Origin: Caprimulgus europaeus
Lineage: Eukaryota > Chordata > Aves > Caprimulgiformes > Caprimulgidae
Assembly: GCA_907165065.1 (NCBI GenBank)
Contig: OU015550.1
Span: 6,979,501-7,043,500 of the forward strand
Reading direction: 5' to 3'
DNA: 64,000 nucleotides
The stretch's first letter is position 1; every line of letters begins with the position of its first letter. Of this stretch, positions 12,601 through 60,574 are shown one piece after another. Under the pieces are notes generated by a model, which was not told the origin of the DNA, searched no databases, and saw only the letters and a program-made list of their open reading frames with translations. A program made the translations under genes and the position numbers.

Positions 12601-15600
12601 CCACTTTGAAGATCTTAAGGGGTTGGCCTGTAAAGGCTTGTGTTGATCACCCCTGTGGTCATTTTTAGTATCTCCTAAATGCTTAAAAAGTCAAAACTCA
12701 GTTATTGGTGTTTTCTGAGTGTATTTTGTATCACTAACAGAAATAAGAAGATAGCCAAAGTGAAATGAGATGTATAGACTGTCATGAGGTTTGTGGCAGC
12801 CTCATTTCGATAAACAGTTTTTCATTTATTTCAGAAGTACTGTAGAACTTACTTCCAGTATTTTGAATGCTAAGGTTAATGATTTATTAATACTCTACAG
12901 CTTCTCTCTACCATAATTTCTGTAAATGAGAATATATTACCATGAATTTATTGGACAGCATATAGCAAACTACAGTTAAACAAGACTTTCAGAGTAAACC
13001 TTTCTAATATTTTTCAGCTTTCAACTAGTAAATGAGTCTGGTTTAATGGATTATTGTGGCTAATAAGTGCCTTGAGATTTTTTCTGTACAATAGACTCCA
13101 TGTAAATTCTTCTATGAATTGTTCTGCATCCATCATGTTAATGTAATTAGATGAAGCTGACATACTTACCCTTTACTTTTTCTGAATTTGCAGAATATCT
13201 TTAATGACACGGCCATGGTTCAGCTACATGAAAGATCCTTAATTCAATTTTCTTTAAAGAAGATTGACACTAGTAACATTTAGCCACTTAACAACCTTTA
13301 TTTCACAGCTTGATAACGGCCAAATGCTCTGCACCGTGATTTTCAGTACAAAGAAACAAGATTTGCTATTGTAATTAAAAGTTTACAGATTAATTGTGTT
13401 ACTTGGAGGAATTAAATCCCTTCCTCTGCTGCTCGGGCAGATCCTGCTGCTTGTCTGTGAGGTCTCCTCCACTCCCTCTTCCTTTGTTCTGAGTTGATGC
13501 TCTGGGACTTCCTACCTGTGCAGCTGGTCTGTGGCGTCACTCTCTGAGTATTTGGTAGGGATTTGTAAAACCAGCCTCATAAATGAAGCTCTTTGCATAG
13601 TTCTTCAGTATTTGTAGATGTCCAGTTTCTGGATGTGTTGCACAGTAAAATGGTGAGCAGGACAGGACATCTTTATGTGGTGACATTAAAAAGCATGGTA
13701 AAACAAATCCAGTGGAAAGCAATCTCCTCGAAGCTTTCGGAAAGCTGGGACGTGCTCGGCAGGGCTGTGTGCAGCTCATCTCAAAGGAAGAGCGGTGTAA
13801 AGGACTTCTCAAACTGTTGTTTGCCTGAAAGTTTTGGTATGCTCAAATACTCTTTTTTTATTATTTATTGTTTGTTATAGTGTGTTGTCCCCAGGTGCTG
13901 GAATAACTTCCAGAGCTGCGTAGCGAGGCTGATCTGGATTTTCCGCGCACAGGCGCTGTGCGAGGCCGTGTCTGGTCCTCTCCTCTCCGTGTTCGCTCCG
14001 CTTGCTCCCGAGCCTCCTGCTCATCCGTGTGCGTTCATCACCTGAACCTGGGCTGACTCTGCTGTTCCAGGGTTGTGTCGCAGCTGATGCTGACCCTGTG
14101 CCAGTGGCTCCTGTCCACCGAGTTGCATGTGGTCCCAGTGGTTTTGGGGGGCACCTGTGCAGTTTGTTGAGTGTACCATGGCTTAAAGAAAAATAAAATC
14201 TTTGGCCCTGTCTCGAGTCAAATAACTTAATCTCTGCAGATGTTGAGTGGAGAGAAATTCACACAGCCTGACAGGCTTTAGTGAGAGTCTGTTAATATTG
14301 GAAAGCTTTTGGAAGACCTCTTACTGAGGAATTTAAAATATATTTTTAAAATATTTTCTCTTTACAGCATTATTCTGAATCATCATACCTCCTTTGATAC
14401 CTATCCCAAATAGTCCACTTCAGTTTCATCTGTGCTCATCAGCTCATCCTCAGGACTTTCCCTTCCCTCACCAAACAACTTTCCCAGGTCATTCTCCAGT
14501 TCTCCCTCTGCTGATAACGGTGTTGATAATTTCGGAAGAGTTTGGTCCTTGTCATCTGTTGGTCTGCTTTCACCCCAAATCTCTCCAGATGATCTGGGGC
14601 TGAGGGAGAGGCAAGAAGTCTGGCAGTATGGCTGGAACTTTTTTCATGCCCTTTAATAATCTAAGGGGGTTTTTAATTTTGTCTTTGTAAAATACATAAT
14701 TTGCATTTCACATCCAAAAATAAGCTTCTGATGTATTTGACTCTTCTTCCGTGTTTGTTCTGGGAAATCAAGTTTCATTCTTTACCTTGTCTGTTCTGTT
14801 CATTGTCAGGGGAAAATCTGTCTTGTGACGGATTTCTGTTTTCAGACAAATGTCGCTACCTACCAGTGATACAGCAAATCAAGATGCCCTCACGGTTCCT
14901 CAGCAGAGACCTGCTCACTGTGGCCCTTGGAGTATCTCTGCTGAATTAGTCAGCGGTTGGCCTTTTCTGATGTCGGAGCTGGCAATCAAAAGATGTGATT
15001 AATGTAGACTTTGGGAGCAGAGCAGTGTGGACCTACTGCTGTTTGAGCCTCATTAAAAGGCAGAGAGCAGAAGCGTACGTGTCACATTCCCGAGGTGATT
15101 ATCTGCTTTTGGTCTTTTGCACATGCTTGCAGTGCCGTGGCTCCGAAGCAGCTGGTGATCGCCGATGGCAGATAGGTGCTTATTGAGTGCGGACTGAACA
15201 TGGCAATTTCCTTGCGCCTTGTCTCTTAGACAGTAACACTTCACCTGACAGGGAGCTTGATCGCTCTTTAAACAAGCAACAGTTACCTCGTGAATGAGCA
15301 GGCGTTACCTTGAGCAGAGATCAGCCCACGACAGGACCATATCTCTGTTGCCAGACGGATCACGGGCCCAGATGTGGTTCTCATCTCAACTTCCTTACTG
15401 GCCTGAATTTTCCTAGGGAGCTCCTCTGCAACGGGCAAAGTCCACACTAAGGCTTTGGCATCCATTACTGGAAGAGGGTTGGAGAGTGCTGAGTGGAAGC
15501 GTGTCCCTGGAGCCCTGGGTGGGCTGTGGCCCTGGGGTGTGAGCTGCTGGGCAGGGCTGTTGGTCTCAGCAGCCCCACGGCTGCTGCCTCCCCTTCTTCC

Positions 15601-16389
15601 ATGGCGGGAAAGCAGAGATCTGCACAGCGATCCGTTGGTGTTTCAGCTCTGCAAGCTGAGGAAGACTGCACCTGCAGAGTGTGTCAGACATTCTCAAAAT
15701 GTTGCTGTCTCTTTCTAGTTTAATTGAAGTAATTTGGAGCTCCCACGTGTTTCTGGTACTGTGGGTGTGTATTTGCTGGGCGGGAAGCGTCGCGGTGCCG
15801 CACTGAAGGCTGCGTCACTGCTGGGCTTCCCCAGCTTCTCCGTGTTCTGTGAATACAGCGATTCTCTTGCATGATTCTAGAAATAATTTGTTGTGTTCAG
15901 TGAATGCACGTGTGTGCATCTGCAGCGTGTGTTAAATTATCGTATGGGAGTAGATGCTGAGGAATATCACGAAGTTAAACGTGTTGTGCATTAATTAGAC
16001 GTTGGTTTGCTAATGCAACTTATCTGCTCTGTGTAGCCGAACATTTCTTTAAATGGCTTTTGCTTAGTCATGTCAAAGATTGCTTAATGTTACTTTATCT
16101 ATTGATTGCCTAGTTTTAATTAAACAGTAACTGTTTTGCACTTGATCAACCCCGATAACTCCTATTTTAGTCACCCGCTTTTGACCAAAGCCTTTAGCTG
16201 TTCTGTTAGCCCTTAACGCGTGTTTCACGTGGCCTTTTCATGTTCTGGGTTGCGTTTTGCAGCTGCTGCTTATGTAACATCGCGCAGCCGAGTGTGACCT
16301 TGGAGGGTGTGGAGTTGTGTTTACATTGATGAGATTCTGAATTTACGGTATGAAATTCTGTTTGCATTTCCCCTCGGCTTTGTTCCCGC

Positions 16390-16790
16390 TGAGGATACGG
16401 AATGGTGCCGGGGGCCTGTTCTGTAACGCCGAGAGGGCCCCGGGACAGCGGGGCTGGGGAAATGCGGGACTTCGGTCCCAGTCCCCGCGCAGACCCGCAG
16501 CGCTGCTCGCCCGCCCGGCCCGGCCTGGCCTGGCCCCGGGGCTCGGTCCTGCCCGAGGCCGCTGCTCCGCCCGCGGCAGGCCGCGCTCGGCCGAGGGCAC
16601 CGCGGGGAGGCCCGGCCTGCAGGCCGGCGGCGCCGGGAGGTGGCGGCAGATCGCCGCGGGCCCGGCTCTCGCTGCCGCCTGGCCGCGCCGGAGCAGGCCC
16701 GGCCGGAGGGACCCTGAGCCCGCGGCCTTGCCCCCGTCCCCGGCCTTGCCCCGCTCCTGCCCGCCCTGGTACCCTTGAATTCCCCGGTGG
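16390..16790. promoter_or_regulatory. Intronic CpG island, possible alternative promoter
   Basis: About 400 bp of very GC-rich, CpG-dense sequence rises sharply from AT-rich flanks and contains runs such as CCCGCCCGGCCCGGCC. Isolated CpG islands inside long first introns often mark alternative or non-coding promoters. The sequence shows composition only; no TATA box, spliced exon or known first-exon peptide could be assigned. Overlapping frames of 140-180 codons on both strands follow from the low stop-codon frequency in GC-rich DNA. Confidence 0.5.
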
Positions 16791-18400
16791 AGCACACCGG
16801 GCCCGCAGACGGGCTGGGGACCTGTTAATCCGGGAACGGGGGAATGCAATTCCCTTTTCACATCGCTGCCCTTCAAATACATTCCTGTGCTAGAGGCGCC
16901 AGTGCCAGTGTAAGCCCCAGTAATGAATTAGTTGAATAGGAAAGTCGAATGCTTTTAGTAAACTGTTACTTTGAAAAATTGCTTGAAAAATTGGAGGCAC
17001 AGCTGGGTGTTAGCACAGAGATGCCGCTGTCTGCAGGAGGGGTTGGCACGGAGAGGTCAGAGCGCAGCTCCCCGCTGCTGCGGTGAGTGCCACGTGCTGC
17101 ACCTCGAGGGTGCTGTCACCTGCGTCTGTCTGCGCAAAGCAGGACCAAAGGAGAATCTCCGCGTGCGGGGGGTGTGGTGGATATTCCACGCACCAGCAGC
17201 GTTAACCAGACGTACTTGTGACATTATTTTGCTATGACTTATTATTGGGTAGCAGCATAAAATCTTCACTGATTGAATTCTTAGAATTTATTTGCATATT
17301 TAAACTTTGAGCTTTGCTGTTTTACCAACGTTGCTAATTTAGACATGGACTTCTTTGCGTGGAGTTCTCATAGTGCTGCGGCAATACTCACCTGTTTGCA
17401 GTTGCAGGATGTATGTGTTCTTTAGTGTTTCCACGACAGGTTCATGTATAAATAGCTGTCTTGGTCCTGCTTAGGGACAGCAGCAAAGGCCACTTTACCG
17501 CTGCAGTTTGTGGTGTGACAAGGACTGAAAGCCACTACCCCGGTTTTTTCACAATGTCTCTGTCACTCTTACTTGTTTCTGTCCTTCACGGTGCTGTGTT
17601 TTGCTGCAGTGGTACTCAAGGCTTTTTTTCTTCTGCAGTCACTTAGTTTTCCTTACTGAACTGCAGTGGTGTGCATGTCCTCATTTAAACAGTTCCTTTG
17701 TGTTTAATTTAAATTAAAACTGAAAACAAGAAGCTTGTGCCTGTTCATCTTGCAGAACCTGAATGGTATAAAGTACATTATTCCTCTTGACGGCTCCCTG
17801 TGTTGGCTGTGTCATCCTTCACAGGCAGCTCAACAAACACCATCCCAATGCTTATTAGGTCATTTTGGGGAGCCCGATACTTGAGGTTCTCCTAAAAGCC
17901 TGCTGGAAACACTGTGAAGGAAGGAGTGTGTTTGGCTCCTGAGGGGGGAAGTATCTGGCTTTTGCGTAAGAACACGCTCTGGAGATTGCCTAAAGCATCC
18001 TTGCTATTATTTTTCTGCCTTTTAATGCATATCGTTCTCTATGCGACTTTCTGTCACTTTCTCTCTGCCTCCTGTTTTGTTTGACTTTCTTCTGTTTTCC
18101 CCAGGGAATCCTTTCAATCTTCAATTTAGGCATCTTGGTCTCCGAGTATAGACCAATCTTTAAGGTTTTAAATTTAAGCTTAACCCCTCAGTGTTCCCAT
18201 ACCCATAGTAGCAGCTTTGCTTTTTGACTGAGTTAATATTTATTGAAAAGGGTTTATGAGCTTCTAAATTTTAAAACATGAAGAGAGTAAGATCAGTGAA
18301 TAAATAAAATCTCTGTAATTCTACATCCAGTACAGATTTTCACCTCTTGTCAAGTTCTTCCGACGTGCAACGTTCTCAACATAGCTAACGAACAGATTCA

Positions 18401-18458
18401 TCTGCCCGAGTGAACTATGTGTGTATTGATCTGCCTGAGTGAAATATGCTTGTATTGT
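18401..18458. repeat. 29-bp tandem duplication (2 diverged copies)
   Basis: Two adjacent 29-bp units (18401-18429 and 18430-18458) share the pattern TCTGCC-GAGTGAA--ATG--TGTATTG, with a few substitutions. This is a small local duplication in MAGI3 intron 1 with no evident function. Confidence 0.75.
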
Positions 18459-20301
18459 TGGAGTGCACTGCTATAGATCTGGCTTTGACAGCGAGATGGA
18501 TGGACTGTTTCAGTGGTAAAACATTTTTTAATGTTGAGAAACCATCTTGTCTACAAACAATAACGTGATTTGTAGTAACAAATGGAAAATATTTTTCTTG
18601 CTGGAGATTACACCATTTGTTTTCATTTTCCATGACATGTTTTGCTCATTATGCTGCAAGAAGCAAATCCAAAGTTTTATAAAGAACAGCTCATGATGGC
18701 AAAATAGGGAATTGAGCTGGGGGCTTGCTTCATAACAACAGAGAGCGCGGGACCCGGGGGAGCCCTGCGGAGTCTCATGTTTGAGGAGTTGGGGGGAAGG
18801 AGGGATGCTGCTCACCCCACCCATGGCAGTGGGAATTACTGTGGTGCTTGTGTAACTCCTGGAGAGCTGTGAGAGCTGTGCTGTGCTGTCCTCTCACTGC
18901 TGGAGAATGCGTTTCATGTTTCTGGGAGTCATCTTTAAATGAATGACAGCGTTAAAGGAGGGTGAGAAAGGGACTTCACTGGGAGCGCAGGGCTCGCACT
19001 GAGCACTGGGTGTGCTGGTTGTGTCCCTGGGGGCATGAGGATGTGTGTGGTGGGCTTTTTCTGTGTTTGCTTGGGGGTTAGTGTGGTTTCTTTGGGTTTT
19101 GCTTAATTTGTGCATAGCACAGACCTCTATGAAGAGAGGTAATCTTGATTTCACCTTTAAATACTTCCCAGCATGCCATTGCTTTGCTTGGAGGGAAAAG
19201 GGAGCAAATTGAAATGCGATTTGCCATTAATGAACGGTGGTAGCCGAGGTAATGTTTGAGACATGTATAACCTGGGTATCTGCCCTTAACTTGGCAGTAA
19301 GGGAAGGGAAAGTACAAACTTGCCAAAATCAAAACCTGCAGCCAACTTTGCAGCAGTGACACATGGTTGGGAAAAATTGGAAGGGGTTTTTGTGTCTGCT
19401 GGTCTCAGCAGGCTTCGGGGGCTCCTGTCCGCGTCGCTCCTGCAGCAGGTTCATTCATCTCCCGACCTGTTGCTGACGTCTGTCCCAGCTTTTGTTCCCA
19501 CTGTTGTGATGCGCCCGCCTGTGCCTGCTGCTGGCCATCGCCGGGGCTGGCTTTTGAAGACAAAAACTAAGAGTCTTTTTCCCTAAAGCCCTGAGTGTTC
19601 TGCTGTGGTACATAACTTAAATTTATCAAGGTCACTGAACTCTATTTAATGTGCTTTCTGGGAAGATGACAGGGTACAAAAGATTGTTTTGTACCCTTCT
19701 GTCAGAAGGATGAAGCAGTAATACAAGAGCTCAGTTATTTGTGTGCTGAAGGGGCCACGTTATCTATTGATATGACAGATTTGCTAATGATACCTGACAG
19801 AAGTACTGCAAAGGAATAATTGTAAAAAACTCTCTTCTATCCTGCAGTGTTTTTAAAAAAGAAAAGATTTTCTTTTTATAATACGAAGAATGCAGATTCC
19901 CATGTGACAAAGTACTGAGTTCAGGTGCCTGGCCAGTAGGTGTAAATTGAAGAGGGAGTATCATCGCTGTATTTTGAAGCAGTTTGCTGTCAACAGAGAC
20001 TTTTAATTTTGCTAATGGATTTTATATTTAATATTTGTTATTGATTTCCAAACAATTCCAGAATATTGTCACTACCTACTGAGGTTGGGTAGTTGTTGCT
20101 TAAAATCCTCTTGCCAGTTTACACCAGCAGAGTCGGGCTTTGGTAGCAGGGAATGGCTTTTCTATTCAGGTTGTTGCATTTAAAACAACCCAGCTCTTTC
20201 TGCTGCTTTCCTTTTTTGAAATGTTTGTAGCAGTGAAATGCCATTCTTATTGAGAGAGCCTGGTTAATTTTTACATGTTATTCTTGTTTGTTGTTTTTTA
20301 A

Positions 20302-48380
<28,079 letters not shown>

Positions 48381-50379
48381 CTGGCGCTGGGTCTTGGAAC
48401 GTGTTTGGTCACTTGCAAGGATTGTTTCTTTTCATGAAGTTGTAATTTCTTCCAGAAGCCGGTTAGAGGGGGGGAAGTGTTTGATTCGCTCTTGAATTAC
48501 CCGAGCTGCATGAAGGACCCTTTGGATTGCGTAAATCAGACTCCCCCGTAAGCTGCTGTCCCCGTCCCGTCCAAGTGTTCTGCTGCTCCTGACGTTGCAC
48601 TGCTGCGGCTTTCTCAGATAGTGGTGTGAGTTTCTGAACAAAATTATTTAATGTCTCTATTGCCAATGTGATCATGACTCACTCCTTGTTCTTGTGCCAA
48701 GTTATCTGCTGTATCCAGTCAGTCTGACCCTTCTCATACATATTCCAGTCACGGAAAGGCAAGGCCTTGTTTGGAATGGGTGTTTCCCAAGAGCATGGTG
48801 CATGTTTACATAAGGAAATACACCAGTTCGTACTGGTTCAATGAGAAGATGGGTGAGTTGGTTCTGTCGATTCCAGGGCAGCAAATGAGCCACTGATGAT
48901 GTTCAATTGATGTTTTTTTTCTTGAATTTTTATACCTAATACAAAATCCTTTAGATAAAAATATTTGACATAATCAATGTTTTGTAATTTTGCTTTTTAT
49001 GAACACAGCAAAATTGCTTTATTTTCTTGGTTCTTAAGGATCCTTATGCCGACTGTTTGCAGACTTGTGTCTGAAAGAGAAAATTCTGGGTTCTGTTCAA
49101 TCCCTTTGGTTTCGTGTGTGGCGCCGCCATCAGCGCTCTCTGTAACACAACCACCGAGTGCACGTTTATGTTTGGCCTCGTTGTGGTGCTGGATGCTGAC
49201 GTCTCAGCTCTAATTATTTGATGCTAGTTAGGAATTGGATTTTTTTCCCTCTGTGGAGATAACAACTGACCCTTAGGACAGAACCAACTGCCACAGCAGC
49301 TTCCCAAGTCAAGTTCTTGCCTGTGTATATTAGAAAACAGCTCCCATACGTTACTTTGAATGCATGATCTGTCTTTAAAGAGTGATAAATAGGATGATAT
49401 ACAGGGTACATGAGACTTAAGATCTCTTGTTTGGGCTAGAATACCTGATTTAAAAAGAGGAATATTACTGCCAGAATCTACTGACACGTCAGTCACACCG
49501 CTGTAAGAACAGCAGAAATTGAAGGGTTTTATTTTATTCATCGTTTTAGTGATGATTTCCTGATGTGTTAGGTTTTTAAAGACTGCAAAAAAGTGGTAAA
49601 AGGAGCCCAATGGTCCAGTTTGCAGGAGAAAGAAGTGTCAAAGGTCAAGCTTTATCTACTGATGTGAAAATTCCAACTAATGCAATTTGCTATTTGAAAG
49701 TGGATGAGGGACTGTCTGATTTGGGCTTTAAACACTTGCTGCTTTTAAAGCTTAATGAAGCACAGTGAATCAGTTCTGAGTTGAACTCTCTCCAGGACAG
49801 GTGACTCAAACAGCTTTTTAAACAGAGACTTTGGAAACTCAGTAGGCTTTAAAGCAGATCTGAACTGTGCTCCGCTGCTTGACGTTGGATGATCCATTGA
49901 GATTTGCTGTGTAGCATAATATGTACAAATACTCCACGCTGGGGAGTGTGACTGTGAAAATACTTTAATACTTTGAAGTAGCCTGTGTAGATATTAACCA
50001 CGTATTCTTACCAAGAGATTGTTTATGTTCAGTTGTATGCACTTGCCCCAACCACTGAGTACAGTGACACATTCAGATGTTTAAGACAAAGATGATTTGC
50101 CACCACTGAAATTTATTTCCCTGTCATCAACTACCCCTGTATTTTTTCTGTGTTACTGTGACCTAATTTAGTGTCTTACCTGTGTGTGATTTATCCTTCC
50201 ATAGAACCTGTATCTGTACTTTCTGTATCAGATGACTTAGCCATGTGGCCTTGGAATGCTAAGCAATGTATGGATGTACTGGGTGTAAATGTTTATATAT
50301 TGTACAGCACCTTTATACATACTTCTGAGGTTCTGACTAGAGAGAGACCTGTAAATCGCTCATTATTTTTTATATAGAT

Positions 50380-50385
50380 ATTAAA
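50380..50385 (+). terminator. MAGI3: Candidate MAGI3 poly(A) signal (ATTAAA)
   Basis: ATTAAA is followed 20-40 bp later by GGCCTGTTGGTCTGC, a GT-rich element expected downstream of a cleavage site. Confidence 0.45.
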
Positions 50386-50647
50386 AAGAAACTCCAGTTC
50401 CTGGCCTGTTGGTCTGCACTGTATAAAATAGATCTTTGGTGACTTTCAGTGGCGTCATCTTTAAAGAGGTAAATCTATGACCCAGGTTTTGCCCACAGAC
50501 AGAGTACTCTTCTGGAAAACAAATGTAATTTATTATTGGAAGGTTCCTTGACTCCCTGTTCAAATAACAAATGTTCAACAAAGGTATTATCAAAATCATC
50601 AAGTCATGTAGAAACAGTTGTTAACGGTGAAATACTTGTACTCTAGG

Positions 50648-50653
50648 TTTATT
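50648..50653 (-). terminator. PHTF1: Candidate PHTF1 poly(A) signal (AATAAA on reverse strand)
   Basis: TTTATT on the forward strand reads AATAAA on the reverse strand, about 740 bp beyond the PHTF1 stop. Another copy lies at 50529-50534. Confidence 0.5.
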
Positions 50654-50822
50654 TGCACACTTTGATATATAAAATTGTCATCTCCTTTCACATCTTACAA
50701 CTTTTCCTTGTACAGAAAATAGCTGAGAACAATTTACTACCAAAAATTCTTAGGCCATCTTACCCTTACTGAGAAAGAACGAAGCCATGAGAAGTTCCCA
50801 AGTTTTTGCTTTTTTCAATACT

Positions 50823-50828
50823 AATAAA
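50823..50828 (+). terminator. MAGI3: Candidate distal MAGI3 poly(A) signal (AATAAA)
   Basis: This is the canonical hexamer about 2.4 kb after the stop codon. If used, the MAGI3 transcript would reach into the region that PHTF1 may transcribe from the other strand. Confidence 0.45.
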
Positions 50829-51392
50829 TAGTGGAGCCAGGTCAGTTCTCTCCTCCACCCTTTCTAAACTTTAATCTGCTTTTGGGGAGGAGGTGGAAGC
50901 AGTGTGAGTCTGAGCAGAGCTCTGCAGGAGGATGCACAAATTGAAAAGGTTCAGTAACTCAGAGCCCTCCAGAGAGGCCGATGCTGACAGAAACCCCAGG
51001 GCTGCAGGAGCCGGATCCTGCAGGAACAGGCACCTGTAGCAGTGGCTGCTGTCCCTGCACCAGGAGCTCTCATGGCTTTGAGTGTTTGCTGCCCCACTCT
51101 CCGCACTCAGCTCCTGCTCTGGTCAGTGCCAGGTACCAGGATTTGGCCCCGTTAATTCTGGTTTGCTCTGTGTGTGCCATGGGCTGATTCACCAACGACA
51201 CCAGGTTACTCTGTGTGTTGGACACAGTAAAGCAGAGGGAGAACTTTTGATACATACACTGAGAATCTGTTTAAAAAGTCTTAATTACAGATTTTCATGG
51301 CTTGAGAGCAGCTCTGCTTTTTGCCCAAGCTCTTGGTTATCTTTGCTGGTCAGTCTGTCTGGTGGAGGCCTGAGTGCTGATGCTGGGTCAGG

Positions 51393-60362
<8,970 letters not shown>

Positions 60363-60570
60363 GGGGCGCCGCGGGGCGCCGGCGAGCGCGGGGCGGCCCG
60401 GCCCTGGCCCCGGTACCGGCCCCGGCCCCCGCCCGGGCCGCGGTTACCCTGGAGACCGCCGCAGGGCCGGCGCTCGACTGCCTCCGCCTGGCCCCGCCCC
60501 GCCCAGGCCGCACCAGCAGAGCGCCGAGCGCGGCCCCGCCCCGCCCGCCAATAAGCAGCCAGGCCGGTAA
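60363..60570 (-). promoter_or_regulatory. PHTF1: PHTF1 CpG-island promoter and 5' UTR
   Basis: The sequence is extremely CpG-dense, within an island spanning about 59860-61010. Read on the reverse strand, an inverted CCAAT box (ATTGG, 60548-60552) leads directly into GC boxes (about 60534-60547), with a second pair at 60492-60504: an NF-Y/Sp1 layout typical of TATA-less housekeeping promoters. The start site is inferred at roughly 60440-60490. Confidence 0.75.
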
Positions 60571-60574
60571 AGGA

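Larger units (their letters stand above)
48381..50845 (+). other. MAGI3: MAGI3 3' UTR (end inferred)
   Basis: This stretch follows the MAGI3 stop with no further coding exon. It is AT-rich, with T- and A-rich blocks near 49.9-50.4 kb typical of long 3' UTRs. It contains ATTAAA at 50380-50385, followed by a GT-rich stretch, and AATAAA at 50823-50828. Either could end the transcript. Confidence 0.65.
50630..51392 (-). other. PHTF1: PHTF1 3' UTR (end inferred)
   Basis: This is the sequence between the PHTF1 stop codon and the first reverse-strand AATAAA (50648-50653); a second AATAAA lies at 50529-50534. No further coding sequence is visible in it. Confidence 0.5.

Noticed and set aside
16321-16893. 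Frames of 140-180 codons on both strands in the CpG island
   Set aside because: Low stop-codon frequency in GC-rich DNA explains them; neither resembles MAGI3 PDZ0 or another known first exon.
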